From contig JAJEIO010000062.1 of NCBI GenBank assembly GCA_022827835.1, forward strand, positions 1-64,000: a stretch of DNA of 64,000 nucleotides, written 5' to 3'. The notes below the pieces were generated by a model. That model made no database searches, had not been told where the DNA came from, and was given only the letters and a program-made list of their open reading frames with translations. Shown here one piece after another: positions 42,967 through 52,064 of this stretch. The stretch comes from Candidatus Latescibacterota bacterium. GTDB lineage: Bacteria; Latescibacterota; UBA2968; UBA8231. Numbering within the stretch: position 1 is the first letter of the stretch; each line of letters opens with the position of its first letter. Made by a program: the position numbers and the translations under genes.

Positions 42967-43924
42967 AGCGGGATTTATCGGCGCGGGAGGCCGCGGCCAG
43001 AGCGCCCACTACCCATCGGTCCATCGCCTCGCTGACCGCGTGGAGATGGCCGCGGTTTGCGAATTGGACGAGGAGCGCCTCAAGCAAGTGGTCGCAAAGT
43101 ACGGCTTTACGCGCACGTACCAAGACCACCGCGCCATGCTCGACGAGATCGACCCGGACATTGTCTATTGCGTGATGAACGAGAAGTGGCTCTTGCAACC
43201 GGCCCTCGACTGCATCGCCGCGGGCAAGCACCTGTTTATTGAAAAGCCGCCTGGAGCTAACAGCGACGAGACGCGGGCGATTTTGGCGGCGGCCGAGCGC
43301 CAGGGGGTCTGGGTGATGGTCGGTCTGCAACGCCGCTACACTGCCGTCACCCGCGAGGCCATGCGCCTAGTGGCAGCCAAAGGTCCGGTGTCGCTGGCGA
43401 CGACGACCTTCAACAAACAGCTCCCGCAAGGTGCCGACGAATTCACCACCACCTTGTGGAATGACTTGGTCCACATCGTCGATCTGCTGCGTTACATGGC
43501 TGGTGGCGAGCCGGTGGAAGTTACTGCCTACCAAGACAAATTCGGCGGCGAGGGTTTCAACCACTACACGGCACTGGTGCGCTTTGACAACCGCGCGACT
43601 GGCGTGATGCTCGGCAACCGCGCCTCTGGCGGGCGGGTGCTGCGCTCGGAGCTACACGGCGTGGGCATTGGCTGCTACATGAAAATTCCCAGTGAGATCG
43701 AAATCCACGAGGACAACCAAGTGCGCACTCTCGGCGGCTGGGAAATCGACGGCGTGCCCCAAGACGACGTGCCTCGCTACGAGGGGGTTTTGACCATGCA
43801 CGAGCACTTCCTTGATTGCGTGGTTGAAAACCGGCAGCCGATCACCGACATCCGCGACGTGATTCACTCGATCGCGCTAGTGGATCAGATTGAGGCGGCT
43901 GAGATTATGGCGGCGAGAACGTAA
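42959..43924 (+). CDS. Gfo/Idh/MocA-family NAD(P)-dependent oxidoreductase (3)
   Basis: 321 residues starting MLKAGFIGAGGRGQSAHYPS, with the ATG inside the end of the preceding gene (GGGGAAG upstream). GAGGRG nucleotide-binding loop and LFIEKPPGAN active-site motif; central SLATTTFNKQLPQG and LWNDLVHIVDLLRYM strands. Likely oxidises the sugar or polyol handled by the coupled isomerase. Its 3' end overlaps the convergent phosphotransferase gene by 20 bases. Confidence 0.9.
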   Translation: MLKAGFIGAGGRGQSAHYPSVHRLADRVEMAAVCELDEERLKQVVAKYGFTRTYQDHRAMLDEIDPDIVYCVMNEKWLLQPALDCIAAGKHLFIEKPPGANSDETRAILAAAERQGVWVMVGLQRRYTAVTREAMRLVAAKGPVSLATTTFNKQLPQGADEFTTTLWNDLVHIVDLLRYMAGGEPVEVTAYQDKFGGEGFNHYTALVRFDNRATGVMLGNRASGGRVLRSELHGVGIGCYMKIPSEIEIHEDNQVRTLGGWEIDGVPQDDVPRYEGVLTMHEHFLDCVVENRQPITDIRDVIHSIALVDQIEAAEIMAART

Positions 43925-44900
43925 TATCTGTTCCCCACAGGGCTCGCCGGAAGTCGGCGGGTCCTTCCATGGGGTATGCGTTGAGAAAGTCCTGCAGGCA
44001 GCCAAACTCGTGCAGCAGGCAGAAACTCAGGATTCCCTCCTCGATTTCGGGCGAGCTTTCCAACCCATACGCCTCAAGCAACTGGTAGGAGAGTTCGGGC
44101 TCGCCTAGGGTGTAGTAGGCGAGTATGGCGATGAAGTCGTAGAATGGATGACCAATGCGGGCATCGCCAAAGTCAATGATCCCGGAGACGAACCAGGAAC
44201 CGTCTTTGCGCTTAGTGAGCAGAAAGTGATCCTCCGTCAAGTCGGCGTGTAGGAAGACGTGGGGAAAAGGGGGTTCGGCAAATTTTTCGAGACGGGATCG
44301 GATCCAACTGTTCCACGGCTCTTGGGCGCTGTGGTGTGCCTCGGCCCCATCGAGTCGATTCTGCAAAAAAGACGCCCAATTGGCGTCGAGACCCTCGGGG
44401 AGAGGGAGATCGTGCAGGCGACGCAGGAGCGCGCCGATTTCTCCGACGAGGTCGCGGCGTATGCGCAGGGGGAGCTGCCGCCAAACCGATTGCGCTGGGA
44501 TTCCCATCACGCGACTCTGCAGCAGGTACGACCACCCGTCAATCTTCCCGTGAGCCAGCAGCGTCGGTGCGGGCAGATTGTCCACGCTCTCTAAGGCGAT
44601 GCGCTCCATCTTGAAGAATTCCGCCCACAGCGGGCAGTAGAGCTTGAGGATTACCTCTCCTATCCCATAGACGACGTGCGTTCCCAGCGTCAGGCGCTCC
44701 AGTTCGCCCGAGATTCCGTGACGCGCAGCGATTACACGGACGGCGGGCTGCCAGATGGCGTCGTCCTTATACAGGGCAGAGTACTGATTCTCGCATTGAA
44801 TCTCCGGTAGTATTCTCATGGTTTTGTCACCAATTGCATCAACAGTCTCTCTTTTCAAGTTGACATTATGTGACTCGGTCTTGCTTCTTTGAAAAGCCAT
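43905..44900 (-). CDS. Aminoglycoside-phosphotransferase-family (APH/choline-kinase-like) protein
   Basis: 331 residues. The kinase-like fold is seen in ESVDNLPAPTLLAHGKIDGWSYLLQSRV, then the catalytic loop FLHADLTEDHFLL (H-x-D...) and the metal Asp in GIIDFGDARIGHP. Such proteins phosphorylate small molecules with ATP; resistance is only one of many roles. The start is uncertain; ATG at 44900 gives a polar leader, while ATG at 44819 (MRILPEIQ) fits family length as well. It is divergent from the DUF5916 gene. Confidence 0.85.
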   Translation of the reverse strand: MAFQRSKTESHNVNLKRETVDAIGDKTMRILPEIQCENQYSALYKDDAIWQPAVRVIAARHGISGELERLTLGTHVVYGIGEVILKLYCPLWAEFFKMERIALESVDNLPAPTLLAHGKIDGWSYLLQSRVMGIPAQSVWRQLPLRIRRDLVGEIGALLRRLHDLPLPEGLDANWASFLQNRLDGAEAHHSAQEPWNSWIRSRLEKFAEPPFPHVFLHADLTEDHFLLTKRKDGSWFVSGIIDFGDARIGHPFYDFIAILAYYTLGEPELSYQLLEAYGLESSPEIEEGILSFCLLHEFGCLQDFLNAYPMEGPADFRRALWGTDITFSPP

Positions 44901-44979
44901 CCCATTGACTTCACTAAAATTGGTTTATGGCTTGAGATCGGCCAGTCCTTTGATGAGTGAGAAAGTGAGAGGACTCAAC

Positions 44980-47412
44980 ATGATGCGTTTATGGAGAATA
45001 TTAATAATTATTGCCATTGTCGATGGGGGAGATCCTCTCTGGGGCCACGTAGAAGATGGGGAAATCACTGGCAAGACTCTAAGAGCCATACGGATTCATT
45101 CTACTCCACCTAAAATCGACGGCCACTTAGACGATTTAATCTGGCAGCAAGCTCCTGTCTTTACAGGATTTACTCAGCGGAGACCCGATACGGGACAGGC
45201 TGCCACCGAGTCAACCACAGTGCAATTTGCCTATGACGACAAAGCGCTTTACGTCGGTGTTATGGCGTTTGATCGCCAGCCAGAGCAGATCGTGGCTCGT
45301 CTTACCCGCCGAGATCAGCGGCCAGAAGCAGATTTCGTCCAGCTTGCCATTGACGCCCACCATGACCATCAGACAAACTTTGTGTTCCAGATATATGCCG
45401 GTGGCTCCCTGATGGATGGCTATAATTACGATGATGGAGGTGGTTGGGACAGTGCTTGGGATGGGGTCTGGCAGGCGCGTCAAAGTAGGCATGAGAACGG
45501 GTGGGGTGTAGAGTACAAGATTCCCTACCAAACGCTCCGCTTCAGTCCTCAGGAGAGATACACTTGGGGCGTCAATGTAATTCGCTATATAAGTAGAAAA
45601 AAAGAGGATGTGTATTGGCGTATGGTTCCGCTTGAGCAAAGCGGTTGGCCATCGCACTTTGGCCATCTTGAAGGTATTGAGCAGATTGTTCCCCCTAAAC
45701 CCTTGGAGATTATGCCTTATATCGTCGGCCGATCCACCTTTATCTCCGACGATGTATCCGCTAGCCGTGATCTCTTCAGCAATCTGGGGGTTAATATGCG
45801 CTACGGACTGACCTCGAGCCTCTCTCTTAACGCCACCGTCAATCCAGACTTCGGGCAGGTGGAAGCCGATCCGGCCGTGCTAAACCTTTCAGTTTTTGAG
45901 ACCTTCTTTGAGGAGCGGCGCCCCTTTTTCGTAGATGGTGCCGAGAATTTCCGAACGCCTATCCAGCTTTTCTATTCCCGTCGCATTGGCAAGCAGCCCG
46001 GCTTCAATAGCATCCCCAGTGGCTTCCGGATGGTGGAGCGGCCAGATTTTACCACCATTTTAGGAGCAGTTAAAATAGTGGGCAAGACGGCCGGCAAGAC
46101 GAGCTTTGGGTTAATGGAAGCACTTACGGCTAGAGAGTATGCATCTCTGGAGAGTGTGGGGGAAGAAACAAAACGTCGTAATTTTCTTCTTGAGCCGCGC
46201 TCGCATATCTTGGTTGGCCGAGTACAGCAGGATCTTTTTCAAGGCAACTCTCACATTGGCCTGACAGGTACGAGTCTCAACCGACACAAGGCTGCAGACG
46301 CTTACTCTGGGAGTGTGGATTGGTGGCTGCGTTCGGGGCAGAACGAATACGATTTCTCGGGACAGATCGCCAGTAGCCAAGCCGGATCGGCAGCGGATCG
46401 GAAGAGGGGGTGGGGCAGCGAGATGGCTGTGGGCAAGCGGAGTGGCTGGCTACAAGGAGGATTCCATTGGGAAGCCTATTCAAAAGATTTCGAAATCAAT
46501 GATCTAGGTTTTCTATGGCGGAACAACTACTACGAAACTCGGTTTCAACTCCAGTTTCGCAAGGATCGTCCCTGGAATTTTTTCCGTCGGAACAGACTGA
46601 ACATCAATCAGTGGAGACGTCGGAATTTTGATGACGTGGTACTGGCAAACGGCATCGGCTTGAGCACTTGGCATCAGTTTAGTAATTATTGGGACATCTC
46701 TGGAGCAATTAACCATGATTTCCGCACTCAAGACGATCTAGATACCCGGGGTGGGCCGCTCATCGTACGGCCCGCTAGAACAGCTTTTGATCTTAGTATC
46801 AGAAGCGATGATCGGCGAGCCATAAGTAGCCAACTCTACTCTTCTTGGGGAAACGACGCGGAAGGTAGCACTTGGCGCACGATGGGATTGGGAGTAGAAA
46901 TTAAACCAGCTTATTATATAGAGTGTTACTTTCAGCCAAGCTATCAATGGGGTTTCGATGATGCACAGTGGGTTGGGAATATAGACGTGGATGGGGATGG
47001 CATAGTTGAACACTTCGTATATGGAACACTGAATAGCAAGACCCTAGATCTGACTACCCGACTCAATGTAATCTTCAGCCGGGATCTGAGTCTAGAGCTC
47101 TATTTGCAGCCTTTTCTGGCGGTTGGTGCCTACAAACATTTCAAGGAACTAGCGAGACCGGATTCGTATATGTTTACCCCCTATACAGAGTTGGACTACA
47201 ATCCCGATTTCCGCCACCGTTCACTGCAGAGTAACATGGTACTACGTTGGGAATACCGTCCGGGAAGTACCTTGTTCTTGGTGTGGTCCCAAGCGAACAG
47301 TGCGTTCTCTTCAGATCCTTCCTTCCTCCCGCTGAAGAATATAGGTGAGAGTTTTCTAGACGATGGTTCGGATATTTTCTTTATTAAGGTAAATTACTGG
47401 CTATCATTGTAA
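44980..47412 (+). CDS. DUF5916 outer-membrane barrel with N-terminal CBM9-like domain
   Basis: 810 residues from an ATG 9 bases after GAGAGGA; earlier in-frame starts lack homology. A short signal sequence (LWRILIIIAIVDGG) is followed by a carbohydrate-binding family-9-like domain (IHSTPPKIDGHLDDLIWQQA, ALYVGVMAFDRQPEQI). From about residue 235 the DUF5916 beta-barrel starts (PPKPLEIMPYIVGRSTF, NPDFGQVEADPAVLNLS, FFEERRPFFVDGAENF). This family is widespread in Bacteroidota-like outer membranes; function unknown, probably binding or uptake of glycans. Base composition of this gene and its flanks seems lower in GC than neighbours. Confidence 0.9.
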   Translation: MMRLWRILIIIAIVDGGDPLWGHVEDGEITGKTLRAIRIHSTPPKIDGHLDDLIWQQAPVFTGFTQRRPDTGQAATESTTVQFAYDDKALYVGVMAFDRQPEQIVARLTRRDQRPEADFVQLAIDAHHDHQTNFVFQIYAGGSLMDGYNYDDGGGWDSAWDGVWQARQSRHENGWGVEYKIPYQTLRFSPQERYTWGVNVIRYISRKKEDVYWRMVPLEQSGWPSHFGHLEGIEQIVPPKPLEIMPYIVGRSTFISDDVSASRDLFSNLGVNMRYGLTSSLSLNATVNPDFGQVEADPAVLNLSVFETFFEERRPFFVDGAENFRTPIQLFYSRRIGKQPGFNSIPSGFRMVERPDFTTILGAVKIVGKTAGKTSFGLMEALTAREYASLESVGEETKRRNFLLEPRSHILVGRVQQDLFQGNSHIGLTGTSLNRHKAADAYSGSVDWWLRSGQNEYDFSGQIASSQAGSAADRKRGWGSEMAVGKRSGWLQGGFHWEAYSKDFEINDLGFLWRNNYYETRFQLQFRKDRPWNFFRRNRLNINQWRRRNFDDVVLANGIGLSTWHQFSNYWDISGAINHDFRTQDDLDTRGGPLIVRPARTAFDLSIRSDDRRAISSQLYSSWGNDAEGSTWRTMGLGVEIKPAYYIECYFQPSYQWGFDDAQWVGNIDVDGDGIVEHFVYGTLNSKTLDLTTRLNVIFSRDLSLELYLQPFLAVGAYKHFKELARPDSYMFTPYTELDYNPDFRHRSLQSNMVLRWEYRPGSTLFLVWSQANSAFSSDPSFLPLKNIGESFLDDGSDIFFIKVNYWLSL

Positions 47413-47574
47413 TTGGATTATTGCGAAACCGATAAAAGTCCATCCCTATATCTGTCCAAACAAGGGACAACTACATAGGCCGTGTTCCTACTTGAATAGC
47501 CTTGGCATTTTGCCTATCCTATCCCGTTCGCGGCCTAGGAGTCGATAATTTTCCATCAACCCAAGGAGGTTAGA

Positions 47575-48030
47575 ATGACCAAGCGTTTGCAGGGGAGTTT
47601 TCTCATAGTAGTGCTTTTCAGCCTGTTTCTTTTAGCCGGATGTTATCACGCGACCATTGATACTGGGCTTGCTCCGGGGCATAAGACGGTGGAGATGTGG
47701 AAGCATAGCTGGATAGCTGGCCTCGTGCCGCCCTCGGTGGTCGAAGCGCAGAACGAGTGCGAAAATGGCGTAGCTAAAGTTGAGACGCAGCAGAGCTTTT
47801 TGAACGGACTGGTAAATGTGCTTACCGGTGGGATATACACGCCTATGACGGTAATAGTGACGTGTGCTGCTGACGACATGTCCTCGGCGGCTGTGGATTC
47901 CGCGTCGGTTGTCACTGTGCCCTATGGCTCGGATTACGAAGAAATCATGGATGCTTTTGGCCAAGCTGCTGATAAGGCGGTGGCTGCCGAGCAGCCCGCG
48001 TACGTGCAATTCAAGCGCGATTCACTGTAA
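47575..48030 (+). CDS. Bor/Iss-family-like lipoprotein
   Basis: 151 residues with a strong AAGGAGG site. Signal peptide with lipobox LLAGC (Cys 22). The core HSWIAGLVPPSVVEAQNECENGVAKVETQQ, continuing SFLNGLVNVLTGGIYTP, matches the pattern of phage-lambda Bor and related serum-resistance lipoproteins (W/F-x-x-G...C..G..V-K-x-E-T-Q-Q-T-F-V-N-G-L...L-G-I-Y-T-P). A C-terminal extension of about 50 residues is not in Bor. In this environment a role in complement resistance is not implied; a surface-protection function is possible. Single gene ended by a terminator. Confidence 0.85.
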   Translation: MTKRLQGSFLIVVLFSLFLLAGCYHATIDTGLAPGHKTVEMWKHSWIAGLVPPSVVEAQNECENGVAKVETQQSFLNGLVNVLTGGIYTPMTVIVTCAADDMSSAAVDSASVVTVPYGSDYEEIMDAFGQAADKAVAAEQPAYVQFKRDSL

Positions 48031-48037
48031 CAATGAA

Positions 48038-48074
48038 CCGGCCTCCGCGTTATGTGTGACGACGCGGAGGCCGG
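48038..48074 (+). terminator. Intrinsic terminator after the Bor-like gene
   Basis: Thirteen-bp stem CCGGCCTCCGCGT / ACGCGGAGGCCGG with an 11-base loop, followed downstream by T-rich sequence (TTTTGTTAATTTTTTT). Confidence 0.85.
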
Positions 48075-48156
48075 CCGTTATCTTTTGTTAATTTTTTTAC
48101 GCTTTCTCGAATTCCCTCCGTCGGTATAATCCCAATCCTCCTAGAACACCCACGCC

Positions 48157-49290
48157 TTAAAACTCCATATACGGCTCAGACTCAATCGGCGTAAACAGCT
48201 TCGGCTGATATTGTTCCATCATAACATCCTCGCGCAACTCTACGCCCCAACCTGGACCTTCAGGTGGTACACAATGTCCATCGATTACTTCAATAGGCTG
48301 CGTAAGCACTTTGTTGTATCGATCAATGGACGACACAAAAATTTCCTGCATCAAACTGTTGTGAATACACAGATCCAAATGCAAGCTGGCGATTGTTGAA
48401 ATCGGCCCATTGGAATTGTGTGGGGCGACTGTCACGTAATATGTTTCGGCCATTGCGGCAATTTTCTTCAATTCAGTGATGCCGCCCGCGTGACAAATAT
48501 CCGGCTGAATAATCCCGACCGCATTCAATTCCAACAGCGGGCGAAAATCCCAGCGAGTGTACAACTGCTCACCCGTCGCAATGGGCACATTTACTTCGCG
48601 GGCAAATTGCGCTAGCGCTTCTGGATTATCCCACAAAATCGGCTCTTCCATCCACGCAATGTTATAGGGTTCCAATTCCTGCGCCACTCGTCGTGCGCTC
48701 CATATGTTCAAGCGCGCGCGAATGTCGATTCCGATTTCAATTTGCGATCCTGCCGTTTCGCGTGCCGCTTCCACAAGGGCGACGCCGTGTTGAATGCGCT
48801 CGATGGTGGCCACCTGTGCGCCTCTAAAAGGGTAAAACTTCAACGCCTCATAGCCCTGATCTACCACCCGCTTGACGCCCTCGGCGATCCCTTCAGGCGT
48901 GTTATCCTTTCTCGGCCAGCCATTGGCGTACATGCGAATTTTGTCGTGTGATTTTCCTCCTAACAGTTCATACACTGGGACGCCCAAGGCTTTGCCTTTA
49001 ATGTCCCACAACGCCAGATCAATCGCACTAATCGCACTCGTTGTTACCGCTCCCCCCGACCACGTCACGCGTCGGTACAACGAGGTCCAAATTCGCTCAA
49101 TTTCAAACGGATTTTTGCCCAGCAGAAACCGTTTGAACGCCGCAAATTCGCCGAGTAAGGCGTCGTCTTTGTATTGCAAACTCGCCTCGCCCCAGCCGTG
49201 AATACCGGCGTCAGTTTCGATTTTCACAAACATCCAATTGTTGGTCCCTTCCGACCCTATCCGCCTCACCTGCAAATCAGTAATCTTCAT
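48157..49290 (-). CDS. Mandelate racemase/galactonate-dehydratase-type enolase-superfamily enzyme
   Basis: 377 residues with GGAGGATAAAA before the ATG. Capping domain then (beta/alpha)7 barrel. Metal ligands are visible as Asp in GIDIRARLN, Glu in AWMEEP and Glu in ATGEQLY; the base His is in VAPHNSNGP, and QPDICHAGG is the Asp partner. In galactonate dehydratases the first motif is D-x-H-x-R; here it is D-x-R-x-R, so one general acid/base His is replaced by Arg. Probably dehydrates a sugar acid; the exact substrate is unsure. It lies at the downstream end of the transporter operon, 73 bases from the gamma-glutamyltransferase gene and with its own ribosome site. Confidence 0.88.
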   Translation of the reverse strand: MKITDLQVRRIGSEGTNNWMFVKIETDAGIHGWGEASLQYKDDALLGEFAAFKRFLLGKNPFEIERIWTSLYRRVTWSGGAVTTSAISAIDLALWDIKGKALGVPVYELLGGKSHDKIRMYANGWPRKDNTPEGIAEGVKRVVDQGYEALKFYPFRGAQVATIERIQHGVALVEAARETAGSQIEIGIDIRARLNIWSARRVAQELEPYNIAWMEEPILWDNPEALAQFAREVNVPIATGEQLYTRWDFRPLLELNAVGIIQPDICHAGGITELKKIAAMAETYYVTVAPHNSNGPISTIASLHLDLCIHNSLMQEIFVSSIDRYNKVLTQPIEVIDGHCVPPEGPGWGVELREDVMMEQYQPKLFTPIESEPYMEF

Positions 49291-49363
49291 TTTTATCCTC
49301 CGTCGTATTTAGGCAGTAGCCTTCAGATATCCATGATGTGGGTGAAAATCACCCAAAGACGAG

Positions 49364-50980
49364 CTATACGCCCGCGGCCCAGCCATTGCCCCCAGCGCGT
49401 ACCTTGCCCTCGCTTTTGAGCACCTCGGCACCGTGCGCACCGCCGGCTACCGCTTCTCTTACCAGCACCCGGTGGCCCATTTCTCTTAGGGTTTGCACAA
49501 TCGCCGGGTCGATGCCGCGCTTTAGTTCGAGGGGTTCTTGGGCTTCGGCGTTGAGTCGGAGGGCTGTGGCGGCTCCCAAGGCGGTGGCGTTGAAGTCGAT
49601 AATGCGCTGGCCGAGTTGGGCACCGACGCTGATGATGCGGCGACCGCCGGGTAGGCCGATGGCCACGTCGCGCTGGGGCAGGCGCAAGATCATGGGGACC
49701 ACGTTGTTGAGCGGACGCTTGTGCGCCGCTACGGAATTGGCCCGACCGGGGCGGGGGTCCAAACGGCACATGCCGTGACCTAAAATAATGCCTGTGCCCG
49801 GTACGGTGAGACAGGAGCCAAAAGCTCCGCCTTGGGTGATGGTGATGCCGACGAGATTGCCCTCGGCGTCTGCGGCTGATACGTGCAGGGTTTCGGCGAC
49901 GGCTGGACCCGAGGCTTCGTACACTTGCTGATCGACCTGCTCGGGGAATTGTTGCTGGGCTTCGACGCGACCGGCGGCGTAGTCCTTGCTCAGCAAGCGC
50001 TCCACTGGCACATCGACGAAATCGGGGTCGCCGACGTAGCGCAGGCGGTCGCGCCAAGCCTGTTTGACGACCTCGGCTAGCTGGTGCCAGTACAAGGCTC
50101 GGTCGTCGGGCACCACGGGCAGGCACTCCAGCATGTGCAGTATCTGGAGGGCGGAGAGGCAGCCGTTGGGCAAAATTGGTCCGTACACTGGCACGTCGCG
50201 GTAGGTGATTTGGTATGGCTCGGTCAGACGCGGCTCAAAGTCAGCCATATCCTCGCGGGTGAGGGCACCGCCGCTGGCTTGGACATAATCGCCGATGGTG
50301 CGGCCCAATTCGCCGTCGTAAAAGTCGCGCCAGCCGGCTTGAGCCAAACGCGCCAGAGTGCGTTCCATATCGGGGCGATGCCAAATGTCGTCGGGGCTGG
50401 GCAACTCGCCTTGCGGTGCGAGGTGGCTGAACGTTGCAGGGAAGCGGCGCAGAATGGCTTCTTGGTTGCGGATGGTATTGGCTAGGGCCGGGCCGTAGGG
50501 AAAGCCGTCGGCGAGTAGCCCTTGAGCCGGGGCAACGATTGAGGCCCAAGGCAATTGCCCCCAGCGTTCGTGCAAGAAGCCCATGCCAGCCATTTGGCCG
50601 GGAACGGCTATGGACTGGGGGCCGTACACGTTGGCATCGTCGCGCACGCTACAGGCGTATTCCTTTTCGTTGGTGCACATGTTGTCGCGGCGAGCCGGCA
50701 GAATGTCGTACATGTGTTCGTGGGCTGCGGCTGGAGCTACGGCATTGGCGTCGAGCGACCAGACGCGGCCAGTGGAACCTTCTAAGACGACCGCCGCCGA
50801 CATGTAGCCGCCGATGCCATTGGATTGGGGGGCCAACATGCAGCAGGCCAAACTGGTGGCCGCGGCCGCATCCATGGCGTTGCCGCCTTGGGCCAATATC
50901 TGCGCGCCAATGCGCGCCGCGGCTGGCTGCTGGGCGGACACAGCGCCGCGGTCGGCTAGTACTTGGTGTCCTTCGGTCAT
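49364..50980 (-). CDS. Gamma-glutamyltransferase-family protein (1)
   Basis: 538 residues. N-terminal Ntn-hydrolase pattern AAARIGAQILAQGGNAMDAAAATSLACCMLAPQSNGIGG. The self-processing nucleophile region is AETLHVSAADAEGNLVG, with the Thr at the position of Thr391 of the E. coli enzyme (usually TTHYS). C-terminal part has GLPGGRRIISVGAQLGQRI, a typical GGT segment. No signal peptide, so a cytoplasmic location is more likely than the classical periplasmic one. Last gene of the nine-gene transporter operon; a second paralogue is at the right edge of the window. Confidence 0.88.
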   Translation of the reverse strand: MTEGHQVLADRGAVSAQQPAAARIGAQILAQGGNAMDAAAATSLACCMLAPQSNGIGGYMSAAVVLEGSTGRVWSLDANAVAPAAAHEHMYDILPARRDNMCTNEKEYACSVRDDANVYGPQSIAVPGQMAGMGFLHERWGQLPWASIVAPAQGLLADGFPYGPALANTIRNQEAILRRFPATFSHLAPQGELPSPDDIWHRPDMERTLARLAQAGWRDFYDGELGRTIGDYVQASGGALTREDMADFEPRLTEPYQITYRDVPVYGPILPNGCLSALQILHMLECLPVVPDDRALYWHQLAEVVKQAWRDRLRYVGDPDFVDVPVERLLSKDYAAGRVEAQQQFPEQVDQQVYEASGPAVAETLHVSAADAEGNLVGITITQGGAFGSCLTVPGTGIILGHGMCRLDPRPGRANSVAAHKRPLNNVVPMILRLPQRDVAIGLPGGRRIISVGAQLGQRIIDFNATALGAATALRLNAEAQEPLELKRGIDPAIVQTLREMGHRVLVREAVAGGAHGAEVLKSEGKVRAGGNGWAAGV

Positions 50981-51004
50981 GTGGATCTCCTCTGCACCAC
51001 TACG

Positions 51005-52033
51005 CTAGCCAAAGCGCACGCCCGTCGGGATAATCCCCACGTCCTCGCCGCGCCGCATGGCCTCAGCCGCGTCGAGGATGCTCGCCAAGTCGTGCTTGGG
51101 TTCAAACCCCAATTTTTGCTTGATGTTGGTCAAATCCAGCTCGAAGTAGTTCCAATCCGGCCGCCGCGCATCGGCGTAGCCCAGACCGAAGCGCTCGGCA
51201 AGATAGGGTACGGTCTCGCTCCAATCGAACAGCGCGGCCCCGCCTAGATTAAACACCTCGCCCACGGCTTCGTCCCGCTCTAGCGCCAACACCAGCCCTT
51301 GGACGATGTCGCGCACGTCGGCATACACCTGCCGATAGGGCCGCCCGTCTGGATTGCGCGATAGCAGGAACTGCTCCTCGCCCGTCCACTGCGTCTTGAA
51401 CTCCTCGGCTCCCTCTCGGTCCTTGAACTGCTCATAAACCGGTCCGAACAAAAACAGATGCGGCAAGCCGTTTTCGTCGAGGAATTCACCCGGCTCAATA
51501 ATCGTGGCAAAGCGCGTGGTCACCGACGGCAGCCCGAACTGCAAGTGATAGCTCATCACCAGTTCCTCGCCGATCCACTTGGTCAGGAAGTAGGGCATCG
51601 TCTGGTAGCGGGCGACTTGGTCTTCGCGGATTGGCTCTTCAAAGCAGCGGCCGTTGTAGGGATTTTCCCAGTAAATCGCCTCGGTGGAAGCATAGACCAA
51701 GCGGTGCAAATTGGGCGTCAGCTCGCGGATGGACTCCAGCACGTTGATGGTGCCCATGCCGTTGATTTCGAGGTATTCGCGGTTGTCGAAGGGGCCGCCA
51801 AAGGCCGCGGCGATGTGATACACCGCATCGACTCCTTCGACGGCGCGGCGCACGTCGGCGAGATTGCGCAAATCGCCTTCGATGGTCTCGACGCGGTCAA
51901 AACTGTCGAGCTTGTGGGCGCGGCTTTGGTCGCCGGGATAGACAAACGAGCGGATGTCGTGCCCTTTGTCGAGCAAAGCTCTTGCCAAATTGGCTCCGAC
52001 GCGGCCGGTGCCGCCGGTGATTAGGATTTTCAC
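51005..52033 (-). CDS. NAD(P)-dependent sugar epimerase/dehydratase (extended SDR) (1)
   Basis: 342 residues from a GTG with AAAGAGG upstream. GxxGxxG loop ILITGGTGRVGANLARAL; catalytic Tyr and Lys in MPYFLTKWIGE (Y-x-x-x-K); Asp in GDLRN. Members epimerise or oxidise nucleotide sugars or free sugars. It follows the CUT2 ATPase in 31 bases within the operon, so it probably acts on the imported compound. Confidence 0.88.
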   Translation of the reverse strand: MKILITGGTGRVGANLARALLDKGHDIRSFVYPGDQSRAHKLDSFDRVETIEGDLRNLADVRRAVEGVDAVYHIAAAFGGPFDNREYLEINGMGTINVLESIRELTPNLHRLVYASTEAIYWENPYNGRCFEEPIREDQVARYQTMPYFLTKWIGEELVMSYHLQFGLPSVTTRFATIIEPGEFLDENGLPHLFLFGPVYEQFKDREGAEEFKTQWTGEEQFLLSRNPDGRPYRQVYADVRDIVQGLVLALERDEAVGEVFNLGGAALFDWSETVPYLAERFGLGYADARRPDWNYFELDLTNIKQKLGFEPKHDLASILDAAEAMRRGEDVGIIPTGVRFG

Positions 52034-52064
52034 GTTGCACCTCTTTAGGTAGGGATGAATGGCT

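Noticed and set aside
44905-44979. Upstream start of the DUF5916 gene
   Set aside because: TTG start without a ribosome site; the ATG at 44980 has GAGAGGA and begins a signal sequence.
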